Of a DNA stretch of 64,000 nt, positions 1 through 9,075 are shown piece by piece. The notes under the pieces were generated by a model. That model saw only the letters and a program-made list of their open reading frames with translations. It made no database searches and had not been told where the DNA came from. The DNA lies in NCBI GenBank assembly GCA_938045295.1, contig CALINO010000035.1, positions 1-64,000 on the forward strand. The letters run 5' to 3'. The DNA comes from an uncultured Arenicella sp. Its GTDB lineage: Bacteria; Pseudomonadota; Gammaproteobacteria; Arenicellales; Arenicellaceae. How positions within the stretch are numbered: position 1 is the stretch's first letter; each line of letters begins with the position of its first letter. Made by a program: the position numbers and the translations under genes.

Positions 1-204
1 GGTCATGATGTGACGTTTAACTGGACAAATGCATTGGGCTTTGACGGGTTGGACTTGACCGCTGGGGTACTGAACCTAACGGAAGAAGAGCCATCTATCG
101 ATCCAAACCCAAATGCAGGTTATAGTGACTCCGTTGTGTTACAGCTTTACGAAGTACGTGGCCGTATCCCATTTGTTAACCTTCAATACAGATTTGGTGA
201 ATAA
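1..204 (+). CDS. C-terminal end of a probable TonB-dependent outer-membrane receptor (partial)
   Basis: The reading frame is open from base 1 and stops at 202-204, so only the last 67 codons are present. The tail has the look of the last beta strands of a TonB-dependent receptor: a 'GVLNLTEEEPSIDP' turn resembling the usual 'G..NLFDE.PP' motif, a Tyr-rich stretch, and the ending VNLQYRFGE, where alternating residues and an aromatic near the C-terminus fit an outer-membrane barrel signal. If so, it would import a siderophore or another large substrate using TonB energy. Another large barrel protein cannot be excluded from this fragment. A strong terminator follows directly. Confidence 0.6.
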   Translation, partial: GHDVTFNWTNALGFDGLDLTAGVLNLTEEEPSIDPNPNAGYSDSVVLQLYEVRGRIPFVNLQYRFGE

Positions 205-235
205 CAACATAAGCACCTAAAATTTGTACATTGGA

Positions 236-266
236 ATGGGCAGCCTAACGTGCTGCCCATTTTTTT
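236..266 (+). terminator. Rho-independent terminator after the receptor gene
   Basis: A perfect 9-bp inverted repeat (ATGGGCAGC at 236-244, GCTGCCCAT at 252-260) encloses a 7-nt loop and is followed by six T residues. It lies 32 bases after the receptor stop codon and ends before the methyltransferase start. Confidence 0.93.
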
Positions 267-290
267 GCCTAACGAATTTAAAGGGTTGCG

Positions 291-1262
291 ATGACGAGTG
301 ATCAAATAAAAGAAAATGCATGGAGCAGTTATTGGCGCAAAGGGTTTCTAACCACCTTTGTGGATCATAACAATGACAATTATTCTGGCATCATCAAAGA
401 TTTTTGGTGGGCTCAGTTTGACGCTTTGGATGAGCACGCCATTGTTGTTGATTTAGGCGCTGGCAATGGCGCATTGTTGGCACTGGCGCTCGACTACATG
501 AGCAGTAAAAATCGCCACCTTGAATTGGTTGCCGTAGACAGCGCTAATATCGGTGAAAACAGTGAGTTTTATCAATCAAACACTTCAATAAACGTGCGCG
601 CTAATACGCCGATTGAGGCTACCGGTTTGGCCTCAAGCAGCGTTGATTTATGCATTAGTCAATTCGGTTTTGAGTACGCCGATATCGCCAAATCAATACC
701 TGAAGTGGCGCGCATATTAAAGCCTCAGGGTGTGTTTAGTGGGCTTATGCATCATGCTCAATCGCCAGTATCGATAAATTCCAAGATAGCGCTTGAGCAA
801 ATTAACGTGTGCCAAGAGTCTCAGTTAGATCGTATTGCAGCCAAGTTGATTTCTCGCTTAGCTGACCTTAAAGAGCGCGGGCAAGACCCCAAGCCTGACA
901 CTGAAGCGAGTTCATTAAGAATGCAATTTAACGCCAGTGCTGAGCGTTTACTAACCTACGGTAAGCGCTTTGAAAACCGAGATCACATTTCGTATTTCTT
1001 AAATGAAATTGCCAATATCTTTGGTAAGAAAGCGGTTCATTTATCCTCTGGTCAAAAACTAGAACTGATTGAAAAGGTCGCGGTTGACTCTGAGCATTAT
1101 CGATTGAGAATGCAGGCCATGCTTGATGCCAGCCAAAATGATGCGCAAATCATTGAGATGGAGCGTGTGTTTCAAGGCAATGGTTTTCAGGTGTCGAAGC
1201 TTGAGGAAATGCGGGATCAAAGCACCATCATGGCGTGGAAATTCACCGGCACTAAAAAATAG
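291..1262 (+). CDS. Class I SAM-dependent methyltransferase, substrate unknown
   Basis: The 323-residue soluble protein has a Rossmann-type methyltransferase core. The SAM-binding motif I is VVDLGAGNG at about residues 52-60. A following acidic strand end (VAVDSA) fits the residue that contacts the SAM ribose. A motif IV-like DLCISQFGFEY lies near residue 120, and ARILKPQG matches the post-motif helix/strand of the Methyltransf_11/UbiE group. The roughly 150-residue C-terminal helical extension has no motif I recognise, so the acceptor is unknown. No signal peptide is visible. The gene is alone between a terminator and a convergent gene, so it is probably transcribed singly. The ATG at 291 has only a weak upstream AAGGG. 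Confidence 0.8.
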   Translation: MTSDQIKENAWSSYWRKGFLTTFVDHNNDNYSGIIKDFWWAQFDALDEHAIVVDLGAGNGALLALALDYMSSKNRHLELVAVDSANIGENSEFYQSNTSINVRANTPIEATGLASSSVDLCISQFGFEYADIAKSIPEVARILKPQGVFSGLMHHAQSPVSINSKIALEQINVCQESQLDRIAAKLISRLADLKERGQDPKPDTEASSLRMQFNASAERLLTYGKRFENRDHISYFLNEIANIFGKKAVHLSSGQKLELIEKVAVDSEHYRLRMQAMLDASQNDAQIIEMERVFQGNGFQVSKLEEMRDQSTIMAWKFTGTKK

Positions 1263-1302
1263 CGCCGTGGTGTAACTCGATGATATAAAGAGCCGCGTTA
1301 GT

Positions 1303-2577
1303 TTAGTTCTTAGGTTTAAAAATCAATGCTTGGCGTTGGTTGTCAATCACATAAGAATAACGCTGATTTAAACGATTCAAAATATCGGTGCCAAGCAGCC
1401 CAGCAAACCGTTCGGTGCCGCCTAAATCAATGCCAGCCACGGTGTGGTTGGCTAATGTAAAGTTGCCTAATTGCAAACGTTTCACCTGATAAAGCGATGC
1501 TTGGCGCACTCCGTTGGCGGTGCCAAGTTGAATGACTTGCCCTGTGGGTTGAAGGCCTAAGCGTTTAATAAGGCGGTTGTCTAATGCCGTGATCGATGCG
1601 CCTGTGTCGAGTAATAAAGCCAAGGGGCGTTGGTTAATTTTTACGCCGGCAATTAAATTAGTGCCGCTGCGTTGCAAGGGTATGTTTATTTCTCCGCTGC
1701 GCGGTTGGTCAATCGGCGCTTGCGTGCCGCGCTGCGATTTTTGTTCTAACTTGGCTAATACTTGCTGGCTTATTTCACCCAGTTCTAAATCGTACTGAAG
1801 CTGGGTGAGTAATGGCCTGGCTTTATCGGCTTGGTCTAAGCGAAGGTAGGAATAGGCCAATTCCAGTTGATAGCGCGCATAGTTTGGGTGGGCTTGGTGC
1901 AGCGTGGTGTAGAGTTGGTTAATGCCAATTTCATCTTTCTGGCTTTCCAGTTCGGCGCGCAAGTTGGCGGCTATTTTAACCAAATCAAATTGAACCTTTT
2001 CCAGTTTGAGAGTGTCGTTCTCTAGGTGACTGGTTTTCAGTGCGGCATCATATGCAATGGGCCAATCTCGTAATTCAATGCTGACATCCGCTAAGCTTGA
2101 CCAAGCATCTAAGTCATCAAACACGGCAACTTGCGACTGGTGTAGGCGTTGTCGTTCTTTTGCTTTATTGGTGCGCTTTAAATATTGCGCGCGGGTGCTG
2201 TAGTGTTGGCGAATGCGCGCTAAATCTTCAGCTGACAAGGCTGAGTAGTGGCTGTTTATGTATTGAGCCAGAGAGTCGTAATGGCCATTGTCTAAATAGT
2301 GTTGAATTTGTTGTTGCACCTCTAACGAGTCGCTGGCGGTTTGCGATTCGTTCACAATGGTAGGAGTGCTGGTGCCGTGTTTGGCCTGGTTTAATGTGCC
2401 TTGCTGTGAATGCAGTGCCTCAAACTCGCCGAGATCGTTGCTTGTTGAGCCGTTGTTTGTTTGTGTGCCGCCAAATTCAGCGCTTAAAAATGCCCGTGAC
2501 AAACCCCACACACCCAGCATAACCAGGCACGACAATAGTGCATAATAAGTAATTTTTCGGTGTGTTTTTTGGCTCAT
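1303..2577 (-). CDS. Membrane-anchored TPR protein with C-terminal retropepsin-like aspartic protease domain
   Basis: The 424-residue protein starts with a basic N-terminus and one hydrophobic segment (about residues 10-30), so the bulk is probably periplasmic and anchored to the inner membrane. A low-complexity linker and a helical TPR-like region (about 85-280) follow. The C-terminus is a single-lobe aspartic protease of clan AA: the hydrophobic LLLDTGAS at about 321-328 carries catalytic Asp324, and GLLGTDILNRL later corresponds to the second conserved strand. Such single-lobe enzymes act as dimers, as retroviral proteases do. Substrates are unknown. The gene is monocistronic and convergent with the methyltransferase; no transposon or retroelement genes accompany it, so a host function is likely. 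Confidence 0.8.
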   Translation of the reverse strand: MSQKTHRKITYYALLSCLVMLGVWGLSRAFLSAEFGGTQTNNGSTSNDLGEFEALHSQQGTLNQAKHGTSTPTIVNESQTASDSLEVQQQIQHYLDNGHYDSLAQYINSHYSALSAEDLARIRQHYSTRAQYLKRTNKAKERQRLHQSQVAVFDDLDAWSSLADVSIELRDWPIAYDAALKTSHLENDTLKLEKVQFDLVKIAANLRAELESQKDEIGINQLYTTLHQAHPNYARYQLELAYSYLRLDQADKARPLLTQLQYDLELGEISQQVLAKLEQKSQRGTQAPIDQPRSGEINIPLQRSGTNLIAGVKINQRPLALLLDTGASITALDNRLIKRLGLQPTGQVIQLGTANGVRQASLYQVKRLQLGNFTLANHTVAGIDLGGTERFAGLLGTDILNRLNQRYSYVIDNQRQALIFKPKN

Positions 2578-2703
2578 AGCATAACGATAGCACAGTGCTG
2601 ATACACCACACTAATAGTGATCATAGCTTGGCTAAACTAGCCAGCGTAAACGAGGCTTGTTAGTATCTTTAACTATACTAAAGACCAGATCCGAGAGTTA
2701 ATC

Positions 2704-3885
2704 ATGACAAACGATGTATTTATTACCAGTGCCGTTCGAACTGCCATTGGCGGTTTTGGTGGTTCTTTAAAAGGCGTTTCCCCCGCCGACTTAGGAGCTG
2801 CCGTCACGGCTGAAGCGGTCACAAGGTCTGGCGTAGACCCTCAAAGCATCGGCTCTAACGTGGTTGGGCATGTGTTACGTACCGATATTAAAGACGCTTA
2901 CATGGCGCGCCGAGTGGCAAAATACGGTGGCCTGCCAACGCACGTGCAATCACTGACGGTGAATCGATTGTGCGGTTCTGGCCTTGAGGCGGTTACCTTT
3001 GCCACTCAGCAATTGCAGTTAGGTGAAGTGGGCGTTGCGGTGGCGGGTGGCACCGAGTCAATGAGCTCGGCGGCGCATTTGCTAACCACGAATCGCTGGG
3101 GGCAACCCATGGGCGACAGTAAGGTTCAAGATGAACTTACCGGAGGGCTGACCGACCCGTTTGGCGTAGGGCACATGGGCGTCACTGCTGAAAATTTAGC
3201 CAGCAAGTACAGCATCACTCGTGAGCAGCAAGATGAGTTTGCCCTACAAAGCCAGCAGCGTTCACTGAACGCAATAGAAAAAGGCTATTTCAAAGAGCAA
3301 ATATTGCCTTATGAAATGAAAACCCGAAAAGGCGTTACCGTATTCGACACCGACGAACACCCAAGAGCCGGCAGCACCCTAGAAGGGTTGTCCGGTTTAC
3401 GCACGGTATTCAAAGAAGAGGGTACGGTTACCGCTGGAAATGCCTCGGGCATTAATGATGGTGCCAGTATGTTGGTGTTGGCGACGCAAGCCGAAGTGAC
3501 CAAACAAAACTTGGCGCCTATGGTGCGTGTGGTTTCGTATGGGCGTTGTGGAGTGGCTAATGAAATCATGGGTATTGGGCCAGTGGGTGCCAGTACCATA
3601 GCGTTGCAGCGAGCGGGTCTGAATCTTGATCAAATCGATGTTATTGAATCAAACGAAGCCTTTGCTGCGCAAGCCTTGTCGGTGTCTAAAGAGCTGGGTT
3701 TGGACAACGAAAAAACCAACCCGAATGGCGGCGCTATTGCCTTAGGGCACCCGATTGGCGCGAGCGGTGCTATTATTTTGACTAAATTAATTTATGAGCT
3801 AAAGCGTGTGAACGGAAAATACGGCTTAGCCACGTTGTGTATTGGCGGTGGGCAAGGCATTGCCATGATTGTAGAGTCAGTTTAA
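2704..3885 (+). CDS. Acetyl-CoA C-acetyltransferase (thiolase II family)
   Basis: This 393-residue cytoplasmic enzyme condenses or cleaves acyl-CoA units (two acetyl-CoA to acetoacetyl-CoA, or the reverse). All catalytic residues of the family are present: the nucleophile Cys90 in NRLCGSGLEAV, His349 in GGAIALGHPIGASGA and Cys379 in LCIGGGQG. SNEAFAAQ is also typical, and the length equals that of biosynthetic thiolases such as PhaA/AtoB. There is no neighbouring acetoacetyl-CoA reductase, CoA transferase or beta-oxidation gene, so the pathway (storage polymer, ketone body or fatty acid use) cannot be told. The gene stands alone between a divergent gene and a convergent one. Confidence 0.93.
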   Translation: MTNDVFITSAVRTAIGGFGGSLKGVSPADLGAAVTAEAVTRSGVDPQSIGSNVVGHVLRTDIKDAYMARRVAKYGGLPTHVQSLTVNRLCGSGLEAVTFATQQLQLGEVGVAVAGGTESMSSAAHLLTTNRWGQPMGDSKVQDELTGGLTDPFGVGHMGVTAENLASKYSITREQQDEFALQSQQRSLNAIEKGYFKEQILPYEMKTRKGVTVFDTDEHPRAGSTLEGLSGLRTVFKEEGTVTAGNASGINDGASMLVLATQAEVTKQNLAPMVRVVSYGRCGVANEIMGIGPVGASTIALQRAGLNLDQIDVIESNEAFAAQALSVSKELGLDNEKTNPNGGAIALGHPIGASGAIILTKLIYELKRVNGKYGLATLCIGGGQGIAMIVESV

Positions 3886-3939
3886 AAACAATTATGAGCA
3901 CACGCTAACTGTAAATCGCTAACGGTAGAAAAGGCGCAT

Positions 3940-3972
3940 AAAAAAAGCGCTTTGATAATAATCAAAGCGCTT
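3940..3972 (-). terminator. Rho-independent terminator, probably for greB
   Basis: A perfect 12-bp inverted repeat (AAGCGCTTTGAT at 3945-3956, ATCAAAGCGCTT at 3961-3972) has a 4-nt loop. On the minus strand the stem runs into a run of seven T (the A run at 3940-3946). On the plus strand no T run follows, so the orientation favours greB, whose stop lies about 200 bases away. Confidence 0.8.
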
Positions 3973-3975
3973 GAA

Positions 3976-4014
3976 CAAACTAAATAATGTAGGGGTGGGG
4001 TGTTATTTAGTTTG
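3976..4014. repeat. Second perfect inverted repeat with a G-rich loop
   Basis: The arms CAAACTAAATAA (3976-3987) and TTATTTAGTTTG (4003-4014) are exact 12-bp complements. They enclose a 15-nt loop containing GGGGTGGGG. It begins four bases after the terminator stem at 3940-3972. On the plus strand it is followed by ATTTTC, so it may help end thiolase transcripts, but the T run is short. Confidence 0.7.
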
Positions 4015-4174
4015 ATTTTCAAATGAAAAACAACATGTCTTTGTGGCTCGTTCATGCCACGCTAACGCACTATGTATAGCAATGTTTTTTGACACTTGTA
4101 ATGATGTTTCCACGTTTGTAATTAAAAGTTAATGATTGTCATTGTTATGTAGGTAAATCATATATATATGGAAA

Positions 4175-4666
4175 TCATTCATACCGTATTGATATTACTG
4201 CGTAAGTTTCTTCTTTACCGGCGATATTCACCATTACCTCATCGTCAATGAGCTTTTTTAATAATGCTTTAGCAAGCGGCGAATCAATGCTGATATCACC
4301 GGCTTGGGTATTGGTCTCATCAGGCCCAACAATGCGATAAGTCACCACCTCACCATTAGACTTCTCTAGCTCCACCGTGGCGCTGAAAAAAACCTGTTCT
4401 TTATTGCCCACTTGGCTAATTACTTGCAAATCGGGCATGCGTTTTTGTAAATACCGTATGCGTCGATCAATGCCTGCTTGTTCTTTTTTACGGTAAATGT
4501 ACTCAGCATTTTCAGAGCGGTCACCTTCCGCGGCCGCGGCTGCCAAGGCATCATTAACAATTCGGCGTTTCGCCCATAAGTTTTTCACTTCGCGTTCTAA
4601 AGCAGCATAACCGGCAGGGGTTATTATTGCGGTGGATTTTGGAGAGGGGGGGCGCCAACGACTCAT
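4175..4666 (-). CDS. greB: Transcription elongation factor GreB
   Basis: GreB enters the secondary channel of RNA polymerase and stimulates cleavage of backtracked RNA. The 163-residue protein has the N-terminal coiled coil (about 10-80) with the acidic tip GDRSENAEY, in which Asp49 and Glu52 are the Mg-coordinating residues. A C-terminal FKBP-like domain follows, containing GPDETN, ISIDSPLAKALL and a closing NIAGKEETYAVISI. GDRSENA rather than GDLKENA, and the RYLQKR segment, favour GreB over GreA. The gene is divergent from recQ with about 200 bases between the starts. Its transcript probably ends at the minus-strand terminator at 3940-3972. Confidence 0.93.
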   Translation of the reverse strand: MSRWRPPSPKSTAIITPAGYAALEREVKNLWAKRRIVNDALAAAAAEGDRSENAEYIYRKKEQAGIDRRIRYLQKRMPDLQVISQVGNKEQVFFSATVELEKSNGEVVTYRIVGPDETNTQAGDISIDSPLAKALLKKLIDDEVMVNIAGKEETYAVISIRYE

Positions 4667-4741
4667 AAAGTTTTAATTCAGGGTGGTCTTGATTGCAACA
4701 CGCTCGGGGGGCATACTTTGCCACCCACACGCACCGCAAAT

Positions 4742-4773
4742 TCTTAGAAAGTTACGAACTCTTAGAGAGTCAC
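4742..4773. repeat. Imperfect direct repeat in the greB/recQ divergent intergenic region
   Basis: TCTTAGAAAGTTAC (4742-4755) recurs as TCTTAGAGAGTCAC (4760-4773), two mismatches in 14 with an 18-bp period. It sits between the divergent greB and recQ genes. Direct half sites of this kind can bind a regulator on one DNA face, but I recognise no known consensus. Confidence 0.4.
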
Positions 4774-4875
4774 TAAAGAGACATTTGCCGCGATGCTTGT
4801 GCACCGCATTGAACCGTATGTTCAAGTCAAAACAAACCCAGTCAAGAACAGTCCAGCCAAAGGCCTCAAACCTCT

Positions 4876-6666
4876 ATGATAAACCGAGCTGAGCACGTAT
4901 TGAAGCACACCTTTGGGTATGTTTCTTTTCGGGGCGACCAGAAACAAGTGATTCAGACCTTGCTCGATGGGCAAGACGCCTTGGTGCTGATGCCAACCGG
5001 CGGCGGTAAATCGTTGTGCTACCAAATACCGGGCTTGGTACGCGAAGGCTTGGCCATTGTGGTCTCGCCTCTGATTGCTCTAATGCAAGATCAGGTGAAT
5101 GCCTTACAACAATTGGGCTTGAGTGCCTCGTATTTAAACTCAACGCAAAGTCGTGAAGAGCAAAATACGGTGATGCGCTCAATTCATGATGGTTCGTTGG
5201 ACATTTTGTATGTGGCGCCGGAAAGACTGTTACTAGAGAGCACTCTGAATAGGCTGATGGCGGCGCATGTGTCCTTGATTGCCATTGATGAAGCGCACTG
5301 TGTTTCGCAATGGGGGCACGACTTTCGGGTCGACTACTTAGGCTTGCATGTGTTGCGCAGAGCGTTTCCCGGGGTGCCTCGTGTTGCCTTAACGGCTACT
5401 GCGGATGAGCGAACGCGAGTTGAAATAGTAGAACGCTTAGACTTGAGTGAGCCGCAAGTGTTCGTCAGCAGTTTCGACCGGCCGAACATTCGCTACATTG
5501 TGCAAGAAAAGGGCGACGCCAAGGCGCAGCTAATCAAGTTTTTACAAGGCCACCGCAACGAAGCTGGTGTGGTGTACTGCATGACTCGTAACCGAGTGGA
5601 CGGTATGGCCGCGTGGCTGCAAGCGCGCGGGGTTAATGCACTGCCGTATCATGCCGGTATGGGCGCCGAAGAGCGCAGCGAAAATCAGCGCCGCTTCTTG
5701 CATGAAGACGCGGTGGTGATGGTGGCCACGGTGGCGTTTGGCATGGGCATTGATAAGCCCGATGTGCGTTTTGTTGCGCATTTGGATTTACCTAAAAGTA
5801 TGGAAGCGTATTACCAAGAGACGGGTCGTGCGGGTCGTGATGGCCAGCCCAGTGATGCCTGGATGGTGTACGGCCTGCAAGACGTGGTGCGCATTGCCAA
5901 AATGGTGCAAGACTCCAATGCCAACGAAAGCCATAAGCGCGTTGAGCGCGCCAAAATAGACAGCTTACTGGGGTGGTGCGAAACCAACACCTGTCGCCGC
6001 CGCGCCTTGCTTCGGTACTTTGGCGAAGACCAAGAAGACACGTGTGGTAATTGCGATGTGTGCTTAAATCCGCCCAAAACTTGGGATGCCACCGAAGCTT
6101 CGCAAAAGTTGCTGTCTAATATTTACCGCATGGGGCAGCGTTTTGGTTCGGGGCACGTGATTGACGTGTTGCGTGGCAAAGACAATCAAAAAGTGCAGCA
6201 ATTTGGTCATCACAAATTAAGCACCTACGGCATTGGTGCGGAGCGCAGTGATAAACAGTGGCGCTCAATTATTCGCCAGTTGTTGGTGCAAAATTACCTG
6301 CTGGTCAATGAAGAGCTGTATGGTGCGCTGCAACTCACCGAAAAAGCGCGCGGCTTGTTAAAGGGTGAGGTCAAAATCTTTTTGCGTGAAGACGTTGAGT
6401 CAGCCAAACCTGAGCGGGTTAAAAAGCGCCCATTGAATGTCAGTGACAGTGATCAAGAGTTGTGGGAGGCATTGAAACAGTGCCGAAAAGTCTTGGCGGA
6501 TGAACAAGGCGTGCCGCCGTTTCATATTTTTCACGACGCCACGTTAATGGAAATGATGCAATATCGCCCGCAAGACAATGCTGAGCTATTAACCATTAAT
6601 GGCGTGGGCGAAGTGAAGTTAGAAAAATACGGCGATGAATTTTTGCAGGTGTTATCTAACTTTTAA
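4876..6666 (+). CDS. recQ: ATP-dependent DNA helicase RecQ
   Basis: RecQ unwinds DNA 3' to 5' and acts in RecF-type recombination and fork repair. The 596-residue protein has every family module in order. The Walker A box PTGGGKS is at 40-46 and the DEAH box at 138-141, followed by the aromatic-rich loop CVSQWGHDFR. Motif VI is TGRAGRDG at 316-323. The zinc site uses Cys373, Cys390, Cys393 and Cys396. The RQC winged helix covers roughly 400-510, and a C-terminal HRDC domain covers about 520-596. Length and zinc spacing match E. coli RecQ. No recombination genes are adjacent. No LexA-type CTGT-N8-ACAG site is visible upstream. Confidence 0.97.
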   Translation: MINRAEHVLKHTFGYVSFRGDQKQVIQTLLDGQDALVLMPTGGGKSLCYQIPGLVREGLAIVVSPLIALMQDQVNALQQLGLSASYLNSTQSREEQNTVMRSIHDGSLDILYVAPERLLLESTLNRLMAAHVSLIAIDEAHCVSQWGHDFRVDYLGLHVLRRAFPGVPRVALTATADERTRVEIVERLDLSEPQVFVSSFDRPNIRYIVQEKGDAKAQLIKFLQGHRNEAGVVYCMTRNRVDGMAAWLQARGVNALPYHAGMGAEERSENQRRFLHEDAVVMVATVAFGMGIDKPDVRFVAHLDLPKSMEAYYQETGRAGRDGQPSDAWMVYGLQDVVRIAKMVQDSNANESHKRVERAKIDSLLGWCETNTCRRRALLRYFGEDQEDTCGNCDVCLNPPKTWDATEASQKLLSNIYRMGQRFGSGHVIDVLRGKDNQKVQQFGHHKLSTYGIGAERSDKQWRSIIRQLLVQNYLLVNEELYGALQLTEKARGLLKGEVKIFLREDVESAKPERVKKRPLNVSDSDQELWEALKQCRKVLADEQGVPPFHIFHDATLMEMMQYRPQDNAELLTINGVGEVKLEKYGDEFLQVLSNF

Positions 6667-6926
6667 GCATCCTCATACTAAACCATGGATTGGTTTATGT
6701 AGAGTTCTTATAAAGCTGGCACGTTATATGCTAGACAAAGAGTAAGTTGGGGAACTTTCTCTGTTAATTCTGTGTATTTACTGAGCGCGATGTGAGTTAT
6801 TGCATTATTTTCGTGCGATCTTGGTTTGTGGTTTGCACCAAAACAATGCATTTTCGCGCAACAGGTAGACAAGCAGTCTTATAGGACGAAAAGGGTTGAT
6901 GTTTTATATTTGAGGAGACTCTTTTT

Positions 6927-9074
6927 ATGTTGAATTTTTTGGGTAGGTATACAGCCATCATTACTACAACCATTGTGTTTGTGGTGTTGGTTGTTGGTGT
7001 TTTGGGTGTGAATTTTAATTTGTCGTTTCAGACTGAAGCTAACGCTGAAGTGGTGAATATCGCTGGTCGTCAGCGTATGTTGTCGCAACGGGTGGCTAAG
7101 TCGCTTGCCAATGTTAAAGCAAAAGCACTGAGTGATGAGCCTTACAGTAAGCCGCTGGATGAGTTACAAACCGCGGCTCAGCTTTTTAATCGTACATTGC
7201 TTGCCTTTAAACAAGGCGGGCCAACGCTTAGCACTAAGTCTGGGCAGACGTATCTAGAGCCTGTCTCCGGGTCGCAAGGCGAGAAGGCGGTTTATACCGC
7301 ATTGCAAATTTGGCAGCCCATGAATGGGCTGATTGAGCAGGTTATTAACCAGCTGGGTGAGAGTAATGAACAAGCCAGCCTAGAAAGCGCGATTGGCAGC
7401 CTCACTCAGGCGCAAGAGTATGCGGATAGCAACATTAATCGGCTGCTCAAAGTGATGAACGATTTAACCAATCACACCGAGAGCTTGGCTAATGATGCGG
7501 CGGATAAATCTCGCCTTATTCAGTCGGCGGGTATTCTTGCCAGCTTGCTTTGCTTTGCAATCATTATGTATCTGATCTTGGGCCAGTTGCGGGCCTCGGA
7601 TATGCGTGCGTCGATGGCGCGAAGGGAAACCAAGCAAATCTTTGAGACGGTTGACCAAGGCTTGTTTCTTGTTGATAAAGATCTGCGCATGGGCAGTGAG
7701 CATTCAAAGGCCCTTGAATCCATATTCTTCACAGATAAATTTGAGAATAAGAGTTTTACTCAGTTTATTGGTGGGCTGGTCAGTGCCAGTGATCTCGATA
7801 AAGTAAAACGATATCTCGATTTGTTGTTTGACCCGCATAAAAAACAACGTTTGTTGACCGATTTGAACCCGCTTAAAAAGCTGGCAATTCAGGTGGAAGA
7901 GTTTGGTCAGCCGCGAACCAAGTTCTTAAATTTCTCATTTTCGCGAGTGTTTAAAGACAATCAAATCGTCAGTGTTTTGTCATCGGTGTCTGATATTACT
8001 AAGGAAGTCACTCTTGCCAATGAGTTGGAGCTGGAAACGCGACGCAATCAACAGCAGTTAGAGATGATGTTGGCTTTGATGGGAGCTGATTCCGATATGT
8101 TGCCTGAATTTTTAGCCAGCAGTCATGGTGCGTATGCAAACGTAAACGAGTTATTAAAAGGCCGCGCAAATAGCGCGCTGGAATTCAGAGAAAAAGCGGA
8201 TGCGATGATGCCCTTGATTCATAAAGTTAAAGGAGACAGCGCGGCTTTAGGTTTGGAGTTTATTAGCCAGCTTTGTCATCAGTTTGAAGACAAGGTGCAA
8301 ATTGTAATGAATAAGCGCGACCCGTCAGGCGATGACTTTTTATCGTTAACGGTAACGTTAGAGCAGCTTATATCCACCAATCAGCAAATTTCATCAATCT
8401 TCGACGCGATTGCCGGCTCTGGCATAAGTGGTGGCAGTGCTGGCGCTAGTGAAGCCGAGACCGGTGACAGCCGTATGAAGTTGATGCAGCTTGCTGAAAC
8501 GGTTTCTCAGCGCCAGGGCAAAAAAGTTAATTTGAGCATAGCTGGGTTTGATGAAGCTTGGGTGCCGGCAAAGGTGAAGTTAGATGTTGTGTCGCTGGCA
8601 AGTCAGTTGCTACGTAATGCAATCAGTCACGGCATTGAAACGCCAGCGGAACGAGTGGGCGCCGGAAAATCAGAGTTGGGCCAAGTTACTTTGGCCTTGT
8701 ACAGCCAGGGTGCTCAAGGCTTTCGTTTGGTGTGTGAAGATGATGGCGGCGGGGTTGATTTTGATCTGCTCGAAGAAAAAGCCATTGCTCAAGGTTTACT
8801 CAACCCTGAGGCCGGTGGAAAAATCACACCGAACCGATTGGTTAATTTAATGCTCACGAATGCGCTTTCCAGTAAAAGTGAGGCCGATGAAGATGCCGGC
8901 AGAGGTGTTGGTTTAAGTGTGGCTGGCGAATTGGTGTCTAAGCTCAATGGCAAATTAGCCTTAAGTACTAAGCCGTCGATCGGCACACGTTTTAGTGTCA
9001 GGTTTACCAATTTTGATAAAGGCAGTAATGCACAAGAGCCAATGATAGAACAAAAAATGAAGGGGGTTGCTTAA
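6927..9074 (+). CDS. Membrane-bound CheA-like histidine kinase with PilJ-type sensor, PAS-like and HPt domains
   Basis: The 715-residue protein has a first membrane segment (about 7-30) and a periplasmic region starting with VVNIAGRQRMLSQRVAKS, the signature of PilJ-N/NarX-like sensor domains. A second membrane segment lies at about 198-217. A cytoplasmic PAS-like region spans about 236-355 and a short coiled coil about 360-380. An HPt module carries His432 in HKVKGDSAALGL. A CheA-type ATPase follows: N box RNAISHGIE (Asn564, His568), G1 DDGGGVD and G2 GRGVGLS. Unlike CheA there is no C-terminal CheW-like domain, so it should not dock on chemoreceptor arrays; it senses and phosphorylates by itself. 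The receiver starts 1 base after its stop, and that gene overlaps a CheX gene. The partners are inferred from this layout. Confidence 0.85.
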   Translation: MLNFLGRYTAIITTTIVFVVLVVGVLGVNFNLSFQTEANAEVVNIAGRQRMLSQRVAKSLANVKAKALSDEPYSKPLDELQTAAQLFNRTLLAFKQGGPTLSTKSGQTYLEPVSGSQGEKAVYTALQIWQPMNGLIEQVINQLGESNEQASLESAIGSLTQAQEYADSNINRLLKVMNDLTNHTESLANDAADKSRLIQSAGILASLLCFAIIMYLILGQLRASDMRASMARRETKQIFETVDQGLFLVDKDLRMGSEHSKALESIFFTDKFENKSFTQFIGGLVSASDLDKVKRYLDLLFDPHKKQRLLTDLNPLKKLAIQVEEFGQPRTKFLNFSFSRVFKDNQIVSVLSSVSDITKEVTLANELELETRRNQQQLEMMLALMGADSDMLPEFLASSHGAYANVNELLKGRANSALEFREKADAMMPLIHKVKGDSAALGLEFISQLCHQFEDKVQIVMNKRDPSGDDFLSLTVTLEQLISTNQQISSIFDAIAGSGISGGSAGASEAETGDSRMKLMQLAETVSQRQGKKVNLSIAGFDEAWVPAKVKLDVVSLASQLLRNAISHGIETPAERVGAGKSELGQVTLALYSQGAQGFRLVCEDDGGGVDFDLLEEKAIAQGLLNPEAGGKITPNRLVNLMLTNALSSKSEADEDAGRGVGLSVAGELVSKLNGKLALSTKPSIGTRFSVRFTNFDKGSNAQEPMIEQKMKGVA

Positions 9075-9075
9075 A

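Noticed and set aside
1303-2577. Retroelement or prophage origin suggested by the retropepsin domain.
   Set aside because: No reverse transcriptase, integrase or repeats nearby; the DTGAS domain belongs to the bacterial clan AA group fused to TPR.
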